Assembly: GCA_965372015.1 (NCBI GenBank)
Contig: CBDVAP010000024.1
Coordinates: 1 to 28,870 of the forward strand
DNA from: JACZSB01 sp965372015
GTDB taxonomy: Bacteria; Fidelibacterota; Marinisomatia; SCGC-AAA003-L08; TS1B11
Length of the DNA: 28,870 nt
Reading direction: 5' to 3'
The notes under the pieces are model-generated. The model was not told the DNA's origin, ran no database searches, and saw only the letters and a program-made list of their open reading frames with translations. Positions 1 to 8,303 of the stretch are shown here, in pieces. The position numbers and the translations under genes were made by a program. The stretch's first letter is position 1, and each line of letters begins with the position of its first letter.

Positions 1-2
1 AT

Positions 3-272
3 CAACAGAATATTGATGCAATAAAAAGAATAATTGAGGAGGCAGAACGAGTTTTCTTCCTTGGATTTGGATTTGCAGATGAGAATATGGAAATAATGGG
101 TTTCCCGAGCGTTGTCCATAATGGCCCAAGGCTATATGGTACACATCAAGGGAAAACGCGTCATGAATTAGGACAAGTACAAGGGAAGTATATGCGAGGA
201 CCTAGCGTCAGTATTACTCATGGAAATTTCATGAAAACGAAATGCCTTGACCTACTGCAAAATCACTTATAA
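3..272 (+). CDS. C-terminal fragment of a possible SIR2-like domain protein (5' end outside window)
   Basis: The reading frame is open from the window edge to a TAA at 270-272, so only the last 89 residues are visible. The first part reads IIEEAERVFFLGFGFADEN followed by MEIMGF; further on comes LYGTHQGKTRHEL. A hydrophobic strand ending in LGFGF(x)(D/E)N and, about 25 residues later, a (I/L)YGT segment is the pattern I associate with the C-terminal end of SIR2-like (NAD-hydrolysing type) domains found in prokaryotic immunity proteins. That assignment rests on pattern memory alone. The catalytic part, if any, lies upstream of the window. The stretch is clearly AT-rich compared with the GC-rich genes that follow, which would fit horizontal acquisition. 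It could be another Rossmann-like protein. Confidence 0.5.
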   Translation, partial: QQNIDAIKRIIEEAERVFFLGFGFADENMEIMGFPSVVHNGPRLYGTHQGKTRHELGQVQGKYMRGPSVSITHGNFMKTKCLDLLQNHL

Positions 273-476
273 TCAGGATATTCGCCATCATGCCAGGCGG
301 GCTGCCCAAGACAACTCACCCCTGTCGCTAGCGCGACTCCCCCTCTCTTGAAATAGAGGGGGTAAGATTCTCAAACCGGGCTGTGGATTTCCCCAGGGGC
401 AACCGACAGAGTGTGAGTAACTAGAAACTAGAAACCAGTAACTAGTAGCGGCGGCGGAGTTCGCCTTCGGTGGGTC
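273..476. other. Intergenic spacer with hairpin and degenerate short repeats
   Basis: This gap lies between two convergent genes. It holds a perfect 8-bp inverted repeat (CCCCCTCT at 339-346, AGAGGGGG at 355-362, 8-nt loop) that could end transcription from either side, although no T-tract follows on either strand. Around 420-446 there is a degenerate short repeat made of variants of 'actagaaact'. I see no coding potential. Confidence 0.5.
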
Positions 477-3185
477 TTATTTCTCCTTCAACGCCGCCTG
501 CGCAGCCGCCAGCCGGGCCACCGGCACCCGGAAAGGCGAACAACTGACGTAGTCCAGGCCCAGCTGGTGGAAGAAGGTGATGGAGTCGGGATCGCCGCCG
601 TGCTCCCCGCAGACGCCCAGCTTGAGGCCCGGCTTCACCCGGCGGCCTTTCTCTACGGCGATGCGTACCAACTCGCCCACACCGTTCTGATCGATGCTCT
701 GGAAGGGATCGTGGGTATAGATGCCCAGATCGATGTAATGGGGCAGGAATGATCCGGAATCGTCCCGGGAGAAGCCGCATCCCATCTGCGTGAGATCATT
801 GGTGCCAAAGCTGAAGAAGTCGGCCACCTCGGCGATCTCATCGGCGGTGACGGCGCCCCGGGGCACCTCGATCATGGTGCCCACAGAGAAGTGGGGAATC
901 TCCCCGATGGCGACCCTGACTTCTCCGTAGACCCTCTGAATGATCTCACGCTGGTGCGCCAGTTCCTTGACATGCCCGACGAGGGGCACCATAATTTCCG
1001 GTCGGGCGTCGATGCCGTCCTGGATCAGTTCCGCCGCCGATTCCAGGATGGCCCGAGCCTGCATTTCGGTGATTTCCGGATAGCTGATCCCCAGGCGACA
1101 ACCGCGGTGACCCAGCATTGGATTGAACTCCTCCAGCGCCTCCACTCGCGCCCGGATTTCCTCCGGGGAGCGGCCCATCTCCGTGGCCAATTTGATCTGG
1201 TGGGCCTTCTCGTGGGGCACAAACTCGTGCAGGGGTGGGTCCAGCAGCCTGACGGTGACGGGGAGTCCGGCCATAGCCTTGAAGATGCCCCGGAAATCCT
1301 CCTTCTGGAATGGGAGCAGTTCCGTGACAGCCTGACGGCGATCCTCATCGTTGTCGGCCAGGATCATCTGGCGCACGAACTGGATGCGCTCGGGTTCGAA
1401 GAACATGTGTTCGGTCCGGGTGAGGCCGATGCCCTGGGCGCCGAAGGCCCGGGCCTGGGCGGCGTCCTCGGGGCGGTCGGCGTTGGTGCGCACCTTGAGG
1501 GTGCGGAAACTATCGGCCCACTCCAGCAGCTGGGCGTATTCCTGGTTACCCTCCGGGTCGCTGTCCTTTAGCGGCAGCTGACCGGCATAAACTTTACCGG
1601 CCGTGCCGTTGAGCGTCAGCCAGTCACCTTCCTTCAATGTCTGCCCGTCAACCCGCAGCTGCTTGCGGGCGGCGTCAATCTTCAGGGCGCCGCAGCCCAC
1701 GATGCAGCACTTGCCCCAACCACGGGCCACCAGGGCGGCGTGGCTGGTCATGCCACCTTTGGCGGTCAGGATGGCAACCGCCGCGTGCATGCCGTGCACA
1801 TCCTCGGGCGAAGTTTCGTCGCGGAGTAGGATCACCGTTTTACCTTCGGCGGCCTGGCTCTCGGCATCGTCGGCGGTGAACACAATTTGCCCGCTGGCGC
1901 CACCCGGTCCGGCCGGCAGGCCCTTGGCCAATAGCTGCGCCGACACCTCGGCCTGGGGATCGACCATGGGGTGCAGCAGTTCATCCAGTTGGCTGGGGTT
2001 GACCCTCAGGACGGCTTCCTGATGGGTAATCAGCTTCTCGTTGGCCATGTCCACCGCCATCTTGATGGCGGCCGGACCGTTGCGTTTGCCGGTACGGGTC
2101 TGGAGCATCCACAACCGGCCCTCCTGGATGGTAAACTCGATGTCCTGCATGTCGTGGTAGTGGGTCTCCAGCTCGATGCGGATCTTGTCCAATTCCCCGT
2201 ATACATCAGGCATAAATTTTTCCAGCGAGATCAGGTCCTGGCTTTGCTCGGGCCTGGTGCGCTCATTCAAGGGATTGGGGGTGCGGATACCAGCCACCAC
2301 GTCTTCCCCCTGGGCGTTGGGCAGCCATTCGCCGAAGAACAGGTTTTCGCCGGTGGCCGGGTTGCGGGTGAAGGCCACCCCGGTGGCGGAGTTGTCGCCC
2401 AGGTTACCGTAGACCATGGCCTGCACGTTCACAGCGGTGCCCCATTCGCCGGGGATACCCTCGATGCGGCGATAGGCGATGGCCCGCTTGCCCATCCAGC
2501 TCTGGAAAACCGCACTGATGCCGCCCATCAGTTGATCTTGGGGGTTGTCGGGAAAATCGCTGCCCAGTTGCTGCTTGATCAGCTGCTTGAATTTTTCGGA
2601 TAGGGATTTCCAGTCGTCACCGGAAAGGTCCACATCCTCACGAAGGCCGTTTTGCTTTTTATGTGCATCAATCAGCCCCTCCAACTGATGGCGGATACCG
2701 GTGCCATCCCGGGGCTCGATGCCCGCGGCTTTTTCCATCACCACGTCGGCGTACATCATAATCAGGCGCCGGTAGGCGTCGTAGACGAAGCGCGGGTTGT
2801 TGGAATTGGCGATCAGGGCTGGGATGGTTTCGCTTGTGAGGCCCACATTCAGGACCGTCTCCATCATGCCGGGCATGGATTGCCGGGCTCCGGAACGTAC
2901 TGAAACCAGCAGGGGATTATCGGTCCCGCCGAACTGTTGGCCCATGATACGCTCGGTCTGTTGCAGGGCGGCCTTGATCTGGGCCTCCAGTTCCACCGGA
3001 AATGTCCGGTTGTTTTCATAGTATTCGTTGCAGACTTCCGTTGTGAGGGTGAAACCGGGGGGCACCGGAATTCCCAGGTTGGTCATCTCGGCCAGGTTGG
3101 CGCCTTTGCCACCCAGTAAATTTTTCATATCGGCGCGGCCCTCTGCCTGTCCTTCCCCAAATGAATAGACCCATTTCATCTTCAC
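477..3185 (-). CDS. ppdK: Pyruvate, phosphate dikinase
   Basis: This cytoplasmic enzyme interconverts pyruvate + ATP + phosphate and PEP + AMP + pyrophosphate. At 902 residues it has the usual bacterial length. The N-terminal ATP-grasp nucleotide-binding region starts near residue 20 (KNLLGGKGANLAEM), the swivelling phosphohistidine domain carries GGMTSHAA with the phosphorylated His at about residue 482, and the C-terminal PEP/pyruvate TIM barrel carries GVCGEHGGDP with the catalytic Cys near 859. The start is a GTG at 3183-3185, chosen over the ATG two codons later because GAGG lies 6 nt upstream of the GTG but 12 nt from the ATG. A weak TATAAT-like box lies upstream (3221-3226 on the complementary strand) without a clear -35. 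The gene stands alone, convergent with the fragment on its left and divergent from the gene at 3482. Confidence 0.97.
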   Translation of the reverse strand: MKMKWVYSFGEGQAEGRADMKNLLGGKGANLAEMTNLGIPVPPGFTLTTEVCNEYYENNRTFPVELEAQIKAALQQTERIMGQQFGGTDNPLLVSVRSGARQSMPGMMETVLNVGLTSETIPALIANSNNPRFVYDAYRRLIMMYADVVMEKAAGIEPRDGTGIRHQLEGLIDAHKKQNGLREDVDLSGDDWKSLSEKFKQLIKQQLGSDFPDNPQDQLMGGISAVFQSWMGKRAIAYRRIEGIPGEWGTAVNVQAMVYGNLGDNSATGVAFTRNPATGENLFFGEWLPNAQGEDVVAGIRTPNPLNERTRPEQSQDLISLEKFMPDVYGELDKIRIELETHYHDMQDIEFTIQEGRLWMLQTRTGKRNGPAAIKMAVDMANEKLITHQEAVLRVNPSQLDELLHPMVDPQAEVSAQLLAKGLPAGPGGASGQIVFTADDAESQAAEGKTVILLRDETSPEDVHGMHAAVAILTAKGGMTSHAALVARGWGKCCIVGCGALKIDAARKQLRVDGQTLKEGDWLTLNGTAGKVYAGQLPLKDSDPEGNQEYAQLLEWADSFRTLKVRTNADRPEDAAQARAFGAQGIGLTRTEHMFFEPERIQFVRQMILADNDEDRRQAVTELLPFQKEDFRGIFKAMAGLPVTVRLLDPPLHEFVPHEKAHQIKLATEMGRSPEEIRARVEALEEFNPMLGHRGCRLGISYPEITEMQARAILESAAELIQDGIDARPEIMVPLVGHVKELAHQREIIQRVYGEVRVAIGEIPHFSVGTMIEVPRGAVTADEIAEVADFFSFGTNDLTQMGCGFSRDDSGSFLPHYIDLGIYTHDPFQSIDQNGVGELVRIAVEKGRRVKPGLKLGVCGEHGGDPDSITFFHQLGLDYVSCSPFRVPVARLAAAQAALKEK

Positions 3186-3481
3186 GTTATTCCTCTAATT
3201 ATTCGGTGTTGGAAATATCAATTATAATAATTGCCATTGCTGAAAAGCAGGCGAAATTACAGCGGGTGCGAAGGGGGGAGGTAGCAAATGATGCCCGGCT
3301 GCATTTACTTTGTGTAAGTCGGTTAAAGAGAGTTGCTGGGCAGAGGTACCATTAAAGGTCCAGGGCTGTTTTGTACTGGGAAAAAAGCTGCTTTATCGCC
3401 GTCTATTAGGTATTATATTCCAAGCGCAAAGTGATGGTTGCTCCAGAAATAGATTTGGCAAGAACATAAGAGGAGGCAGTC
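3186..3481. other. Divergent promoter region between ppdK and the barrel-like gene
   Basis: This 296-nt spacer separates two divergently transcribed genes and must hold both promoters. TAGATTTG at 3450-3457 fits the TAnnTTTG -7 element seen twice elsewhere in this window, but no TTG sits 20 nt upstream of it and the resulting leader would be very short. An ATTATA box at 3221-3226 is a possible -10 for ppdK. A strong ribosome-binding site (AGAGGAGG, 3469-3476) precedes the ATG at 3482. I see nothing else in the spacer. Confidence 0.3.
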
Positions 3482-4378
3482 ATGAATTACCATAGCATTT
3501 TCACCACCTGCGCACTGCTGGGTGGCCTGGTGTGGGGGCAATCTTTGCCCAGCGATCAGATTATCCACCCTTCGGCGGACTTACTGCCGTCCTACCATGT
3601 GAACGCCCAGGCCGGTTATGTCGATCTGGTGGGGGTCAATGGCTGGCGGCCGGCCTTGCGGTTCGGGCTGGGCGGAATGGCCGAGTTCGAGTGGACGCGA
3701 GTGGGCTACTACAGCGACCTGCAGCAGACCAGGCAATCCATTCCTTCGGCGGGCATAAAATTGCGCCTGCCGTTCCCGGCAAAATCTATCGATTTGGCCC
3801 TGTCCGTCTATAATGCCCAGCACTGGGAGCAACGCCGCTCCGACCGGTACGCGCTCTTTACTAACGCGGGATACTCGAGTGCAAATCTAACCCGAGTGGA
3901 CTTTGAGAGCACCTACACCCGGCTGGACTTAATGGCCAGTTGGGAGGTGATGGAGGGCTTTCGGCTGTATCCATCAGTCTACTATCTGGAATCGAAGTCC
4001 CGGAACCTGAGCGCGGTCTGGGATATATCAGACACCCTGGTCTGGGATGTCGATTCCTACTACGATCCTGACGTCCGCCGGAAGCAATTAGTGGGCTTCG
4101 GACTGGGCCTGGCCTATGCTGTGACGTCGGATCTGACCTATCTGGCCCATTGGGTGAGCCAACCACAGTACCACTTCGATGTGGCGGCCAAGGAATTGGT
4201 GCTGGAGCGAAGGAATCTATGGGTCGGCGGCATTCGTTTCCGGCTGCTAAAGTCTATCGTCCTGGACGTAGGTATTATTAACGATACGCCGGGAGGCTAC
4301 CTCTCGGATATCCAGGTATATTCCATGCTCAATCTGGTGGTGGATGCCTCCAAACTGCCCTCCCTTCAACCCCAATGA
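3482..4378 (+). CDS. Putative outer-membrane beta-barrel protein, unknown function
   Basis: The 298-residue product begins with a signal peptide (MNYHSIFTTCALLGGLVWGQS, likely cut after WG or GQ). The rest is a run of alternating polar and hydrophobic/aromatic stretches (for example AALRFGLGGMAEFEWTRVGYY-type strands, LDLMASWEVMEGFRLYPSVYYLE, LVGFGLGLAYAVTSDLTYLAHWV) ending in a strand-like segment with VYSMLNLVVDAS. This is what a small outer-membrane barrel or transporter-like surface protein looks like, and I cannot name a family. The ATG is supported by an AGAGGAGG ribosome-binding site 5 nt upstream. Its stop codon TGA overlaps an ATG at 4375-4377 that opens a 63-codon frame in the next leader. 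It may be cotranscribed with proB only if the terminator at 4591-4628 is read through. Confidence 0.65.
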   Translation: MNYHSIFTTCALLGGLVWGQSLPSDQIIHPSADLLPSYHVNAQAGYVDLVGVNGWRPALRFGLGGMAEFEWTRVGYYSDLQQTRQSIPSAGIKLRLPFPAKSIDLALSVYNAQHWEQRRSDRYALFTNAGYSSANLTRVDFESTYTRLDLMASWEVMEGFRLYPSVYYLESKSRNLSAVWDISDTLVWDVDSYYDPDVRRKQLVGFGLGLAYAVTSDLTYLAHWVSQPQYHFDVAAKELVLERRNLWVGGIRFRLLKSIVLDVGIINDTPGGYLSDIQVYSMLNLVVDASKLPSLQPQ

Positions 4379-4640
4379 TGGCCCCGGTGCGAGGGCATCC
4401 CGTAGACGCCCTGCCAGACGGCCGGGGCTCAGCGGTGAATATTTTGTTTGCCCTGGGCTTAGACCCCGGCTTAACGTTGACGGTCATGACGAACCTGATC
4501 CGACGCCAGATCCGACGACCGAACCACGCACACCAGTGTTGGTGCCTGGGAAAGGATTGCTGCTGATCGGCTGAGATCAAGTCAACCATTCGAAAAAGCC
4601 CCGGGCACAACCGCTCGGGGCTTTTTCGATTATAAGGACT
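4379..4640 (+). promoter_or_regulatory. proB leader with competing GC-rich stems, possible attenuator
   Basis: The 262 nt between the barrel-like gene and proB contain complementary GC-rich segments that cannot all pair at once: GCCCCGG at 4381-4387 can pair with CCGGGGC at 4422-4428, while GCCGGGG at 4421-4427 can pair with CCCCGGC at 4464-4470. These are followed by the intrinsic terminator at 4591-4628. An open frame (4375-4566) ends 24 nt before that terminator; its last part, from an internal ATG at 4486, encodes 26 residues including RRQIRRP, with four Arg codons in seven. No good ribosome-binding site precedes 4486. The arrangement resembles a leader-peptide attenuator for an arginine/proline operon, but that is inference. 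It may simply be a spacer with a terminator for the upstream gene. Confidence 0.3.
4591..4628. terminator. Intrinsic terminator just upstream of proB, potentially bidirectional
   Basis: A perfect 13-bp stem (CGAAAAAGCCCCG at 4591-4603 with CGGGGCTTTTTCG at 4616-4628) and a 12-nt loop ends in a T5 run on the + strand and, by symmetry, on the - strand. The proB start codon is only 12 nt downstream, so any promoter for proB must lie upstream of, or overlap, this hairpin, or the hairpin must be read through. Confidence 0.85.
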
Positions 4641-5783
4641 ATGAGAAACCTACTGCAAAACCCGGTCAAACAGCGCATCGTCATCAAGGTGGGGAGCCTC
4701 GTCTTGAGCCGGGAAGGCCGTATCGTGCCCCAACGGATATACGCTCTGGCGACCCAGATCTGCGAGTTGGCGGAGCATGAAAACCAGGTGCTGCTGGTGG
4801 TCAGCGGCGCCGCTCTGGCAGGCCGGAACACCGCCGGCCTGGACCGGTCCCATTATTCGCGCCAGTTGCTCCAACCGTTGGCAGCCCTGGGCCAGGCCTC
4901 CCTGATTGCCAAGTACGATCAGATTTTCCGGCGCCTGAACCAACCGGTGGGGCAGGTGCTGGTCAGCCGGGATGATTTCCATTATCGAGAGCGCTATCTA
5001 GCGGTCAAGGAAACCGTCCAGGCGCTGTTCAAGCTACGGGTCCTGCCGATCATGAACGAAAATGACAGCATCGGCACCGCGGAGCAGTCGCTGGGGGATA
5101 ACGACAACCTGGCCGCCCAGATGGCCGGTATGCTGGACGCCGACCTGTTGATCATCCTGGGCACCGTGGCCGGGTTCCACGACGGTAACCCCCGCGATCC
5201 GGCCAGCCGGGTGATTCCCACCGTACAGGAGATCACGCCGGAGCTATGGCGGCAGGCCCGATTCAAGGGAAACCGGCATTCCCGGGGTGGCATGGCCGCC
5301 AAACTTGAGGCCATCCAACGGGCCAACCACTGCGGCATCCCGGTGGTACTGGCCGACGGTAGGGAAGAGGATATCCTCAATAATATATTCAAGGGCCAGG
5401 AGATCGGCACCCTGTTCATGGCCAGCCCTGAGCGGCTATCCTTGAAGAAGCGTTGGCTGGCGTACTCCACGAGGGCAGACGGGCAGTTGATCGTCGACGA
5501 CGGCACCTGCCACGCGCTCACCCGGCGGGGGGCCAGCCTGCTCAGTTCCGGGATAATAGAGGTGCAGGGTACTTTCCGGGCCAAGGAGGTGGTGGCGGTG
5601 CTGACACCCACCGGGACCGAGTTCGCCCGGGGTATTACTAACTACGACCACGAAACCGTGCGGCTAATCGCGGGCCGGAACAGCCGTGAGTTGCGGGCGG
5701 ACCCGGCCGCGGGAGAATACCGGGAAGTGGTCCATCGGGAAAATATCGTACTGCTGCCGAAAGCAGGAAAGGAGTCGAAATGA
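4641..5783 (+). CDS. proB: Glutamate 5-kinase
   Basis: This enzyme phosphorylates L-glutamate to gamma-glutamyl phosphate, the committed and normally proline-inhibited step of proline synthesis in the cytoplasm. The 380-residue length fits a two-domain ProB: an amino-acid-kinase domain (about 1-265) with the N-terminal IVIKVGS nucleotide motif, the substrate segment NENDSI, LGDNDNLAAQMAGMLDADLLI, and the GGMAAKLEA motif; then a C-terminal PUA domain (about 285-370). The usual VSSGAVAAG segment reads VSGAALAGR, a mild deviation. The ATG at 4641 has AAGGA only 2 nt upstream, a tight spacing that may mean weak or regulated initiation. It overlaps proA by 4 nt (ATGA). Confidence 0.96.
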   Translation: MRNLLQNPVKQRIVIKVGSLVLSREGRIVPQRIYALATQICELAEHENQVLLVVSGAALAGRNTAGLDRSHYSRQLLQPLAALGQASLIAKYDQIFRRLNQPVGQVLVSRDDFHYRERYLAVKETVQALFKLRVLPIMNENDSIGTAEQSLGDNDNLAAQMAGMLDADLLIILGTVAGFHDGNPRDPASRVIPTVQEITPELWRQARFKGNRHSRGGMAAKLEAIQRANHCGIPVVLADGREEDILNNIFKGQEIGTLFMASPERLSLKKRWLAYSTRADGQLIVDDGTCHALTRRGASLLSSGIIEVQGTFRAKEVVAVLTPTGTEFARGITNYDHETVRLIAGRNSRELRADPAAGEYREVVHRENIVLLPKAGKESK

Positions 5784-7039
5784 GCGTGGGAGCATATGTA
5801 GAGCAGTTGGGTGAGCGGGCCGTCCAGGCGGCGGCTGAGCTGGCTACCTTGTCGTCGGAGATCAAGAACAAGGCCCTGGGAATCCTGGCCGGTCTGCTGG
5901 AGAGTCGTAGCGGCGAGGTGCTGGCGGCTAACAAGCTCGATATTGCCGCCGGCCAAAAAGCTGGCCTGGCTGAGGCCATGATCGACCGCTTGACCGTGAA
6001 CCAGGGGCGTCTGGACGGCCTGGCCCAGGCGGTCCGTGAGGTGGCGGTTCTGCCGGACCCGGTGGGGCGCATCGGCAGCCTGACCCGGCGACCTAATGGG
6101 TTGCTGGTGGGCCGAATGCGCATCCCCCTGGGAGTGGTGGCCTTTATCTTCGAGTCCCGGCCCAACGTGACCGTCGACGGCGCGGCCCTGTGCCTAAAAA
6201 GCGGCAACGCCGTGATCTTAAGGGGTGGTAAGGAGGCCCTGAATACTAACCTGGCCCTGGCGGGACTGATCGACGAGGCCCTGTCCACGGCCGGCTGTCC
6301 GGTGTACAGTGTGCAGGTAGTGAATATCACCGACCGGGCGGTTGTGGAGCACCTGTTGAAATTGGACCGCTATCTGAACCTGTTGATCCCCCGGGGTGGC
6401 GAGGGGCTGATTCGATACGTGGCCGAGAATGCCCGGGTGCCGGTATTGAAGCACTACAAGGGCGTGTGCCACGTCTACGTCGACCAGGACGCCGATATCA
6501 GCCAGGGATTGGAGATCGCCCTAAACAGTAAGGTCCAGCGTCCGGGGGTGTGCAATGCCGCCGAGACCTTGCTGGTCCACACTGCGGTGGCGGAGCGCTT
6601 CCTGCCGGAGTTCATCAAGCGGTCGAAGGCAGTGAGTCTGGAGCTGCGCGGTTGCGAGCGGACGCGCAAATTCGACCCGGACTATGTGCAGGCGGCGACC
6701 GATGATGATTGGGATGCGGAATACCTGGCGCTGATCCTGGCCGTGAAGGTGGTGGAGTCTTATGAGGAAGCGGTGGAGCACATCCGGCGGCATGGGTCGG
6801 ACCATACCGAGGCCATCGTCTCCGAGAATTACACTACCGGCCTGCGGTTTATCAATGAGGTGCAGAGTTCGCTGGTACTGATCAATGCCAGCACCCGTTT
6901 CAACGACGGCGGGGAGCTGGGAATGGGGGCGGAGATCGGCATCAGCACCACCAAGCTGCATGCCTTCGGTCCCATGGGACTGGAGCACCTGACCATCGAG
7001 AAGCATATTGCTTTCGGCAACGGACAAATCAGGGAGTAG
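5780..7039 (+). CDS. proA: Gamma-glutamyl phosphate reductase (glutamate-5-semialdehyde dehydrogenase)
   Basis: ProA reduces gamma-glutamyl phosphate with NADPH to glutamate-5-semialdehyde, which cyclises spontaneously on the way to proline. The 419-residue protein has the family length and aldehyde-dehydrogenase fold, with FIFESRPNVTVDGAALCLKSGN around residues 122-143, KGVCHVYVDQDAD near 227-239, the catalytic Cys at about residue 258 in RPGVCNAAETLLVH, and the C-terminal GPMGLEHLTIEKH segment. Its ATG overlaps the proB stop codon (ATGA), indicating translational coupling and possibly a ProB-ProA channel for the labile acyl phosphate. GGAAAGGAGTC just upstream supplies the ribosome-binding site. 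Confidence 0.97.
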   Translation: MSVGAYVEQLGERAVQAAAELATLSSEIKNKALGILAGLLESRSGEVLAANKLDIAAGQKAGLAEAMIDRLTVNQGRLDGLAQAVREVAVLPDPVGRIGSLTRRPNGLLVGRMRIPLGVVAFIFESRPNVTVDGAALCLKSGNAVILRGGKEALNTNLALAGLIDEALSTAGCPVYSVQVVNITDRAVVEHLLKLDRYLNLLIPRGGEGLIRYVAENARVPVLKHYKGVCHVYVDQDADISQGLEIALNSKVQRPGVCNAAETLLVHTAVAERFLPEFIKRSKAVSLELRGCERTRKFDPDYVQAATDDDWDAEYLALILAVKVVESYEEAVEHIRRHGSDHTEAIVSENYTTGLRFINEVQSSLVLINASTRFNDGGELGMGAEIGISTTKLHAFGPMGLEHLTIEKHIAFGNGQIRE

Positions 7040-7043
7040 AGCG

Positions 7044-8300
7044 ATGAGTGTAAAAAAGGTGGTATTGGCCTACTCGGGAGGCCTGGACACATCAATCATC
7101 CTGCCCTGGCTGCGGGAAAACTACGGCTGCGAGGTGATCGCCTATGTGGCCAACCTGGGTCAGGGCGACGATTTCGCGGCGGTCAAGCGCAAAGCACTGG
7201 ACACGGGCGCCAGTGAGGTGGTGGTGGAGGACCTGCGGGAGATATTCCTTACTGACTTCGTCTACCCCACTCTGCGGGCGGGCGCGATTTACGAGCGTAA
7301 ATACTTGTTGGGCACCAGCATGGCCCGGCCGCTGATTGCTCAGCAACAGGTGAAGGTGGCCCAGGAGTTCGGCGCCGACGCGGTGGCTCACGGCTGCACC
7401 GGCAAGGGTAACGATCAAGTGCGCTTCGAGCTGGCCTACATGGCGCTCAACCCCCAACTGCGCATCATTGCCCCCTGGCGGGAGTGGGATATCAAGTCGC
7501 GGGAGGAGGCCATCGATTACGCCCGGGAGCACCACATCCCGGTGGAATCCACCAAGGAAAAGATCTTCAGCCACGACGAGAACCTGTGGCACATCAGCAC
7601 CGAGGGTGGTCCGTTGGAGGACCCCTGGTATGAGCTGGAAGATAGTCTGCTCAAATGGGTGACCCCTATCGCCGAGACACCCGACCAGCCGCAGTACCTG
7701 GAGCTGGGGTTCAAGCGGGGCCTGCCCCGGTCTATCGACGGCAAGTCGCTGGAGCCGGTGGCGCTGGTGGAGGTGCTCAACGCTATCGGCGCCCGGCATG
7801 GCATCGGGGTGGTGGACATGGTGGAAAACCGCACAGTGGGAATGAAGTCCCGGGGCATTTACGAAACGCCGGGTGGCACCATCATCTACACCGCCCACCG
7901 GGAGCTGGAAGCGCTCACGTTGGATAAGGCTTCCATGCACTATAAGGATGTGCTGGCCGAGCAATACGCCCAGCTGGTGTATAACGGTGAGTGGTTCACC
8001 CCGCTCAGGGAAAGCCTGGATGCCTTTGTGGATAATTTCCAGAGTTGTGTCACCGGCACGGTGCGGGTTAAACTGTTCAAGGGACACTGCCTGGTGGCCG
8101 GCCGCCGGTCGCCCTATTCGCTGTACCGGGAAGACCTGGCGACCTTTGGCCAGGACGAATCCTACGACCAGAGTGATGCCGCCGGCTTCATCAAGCTGGC
8201 CGGGTTGCCCATGCGGGTTGAGGCGCTGCTGGCTGAGTTCGGTGTGCAGAAGGGCAAGTACCGGGCCCCGGACTACTTTAAGACCATAAAGAGAGATTGA
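7044..8300 (+). CDS. argG: Argininosuccinate synthase
   Basis: ArgG joins citrulline and aspartate using ATP to give argininosuccinate, the penultimate step of arginine synthesis. The 418 residues fit the family. The N-terminal ATP-pyrophosphatase P-loop is AYSGGLDTS (residues 9-17), followed by the citrulline/aspartate-site motif GCTGKGNDQVRFE and the conserved EKIFSHDENLWH segment. I place the start at the ATG at 7044, where AGGGAG lies 7 nt upstream and the product begins MSVKKVVLAYSGG. The in-frame ATG at 7008 lies inside proA and would add 12 unrelated residues. The gene starts 4 nt after the proA stop and is followed by argH after 3 nt, so all four genes are very likely one transcript. 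Confidence 0.97.
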   Translation: MSVKKVVLAYSGGLDTSIILPWLRENYGCEVIAYVANLGQGDDFAAVKRKALDTGASEVVVEDLREIFLTDFVYPTLRAGAIYERKYLLGTSMARPLIAQQQVKVAQEFGADAVAHGCTGKGNDQVRFELAYMALNPQLRIIAPWREWDIKSREEAIDYAREHHIPVESTKEKIFSHDENLWHISTEGGPLEDPWYELEDSLLKWVTPIAETPDQPQYLELGFKRGLPRSIDGKSLEPVALVEVLNAIGARHGIGVVDMVENRTVGMKSRGIYETPGGTIIYTAHRELEALTLDKASMHYKDVLAEQYAQLVYNGEWFTPLRESLDAFVDNFQSCVTGTVRVKLFKGHCLVAGRRSPYSLYREDLATFGQDESYDQSDAAGFIKLAGLPMRVEALLAEFGVQKGKYRAPDYFKTIKRD

Positions 8301-8303
8301 CCC

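Noticed and set aside
891..1571. 226-codon open frame antisense to ppdK
   Set aside because: It is a shadow of the strongly conserved dikinase gene, with no ribosome-binding site or recognisable domain. Similar shadows at 1971-2603 and 16437-17162 were dropped for the same reason.
7092..8087. 331-codon open frame antisense to argG
   Set aside because: It lies wholly within the well-supported argG gene, reflects GC-rich codon bias on the opposite strand, and its translation resembles no family.
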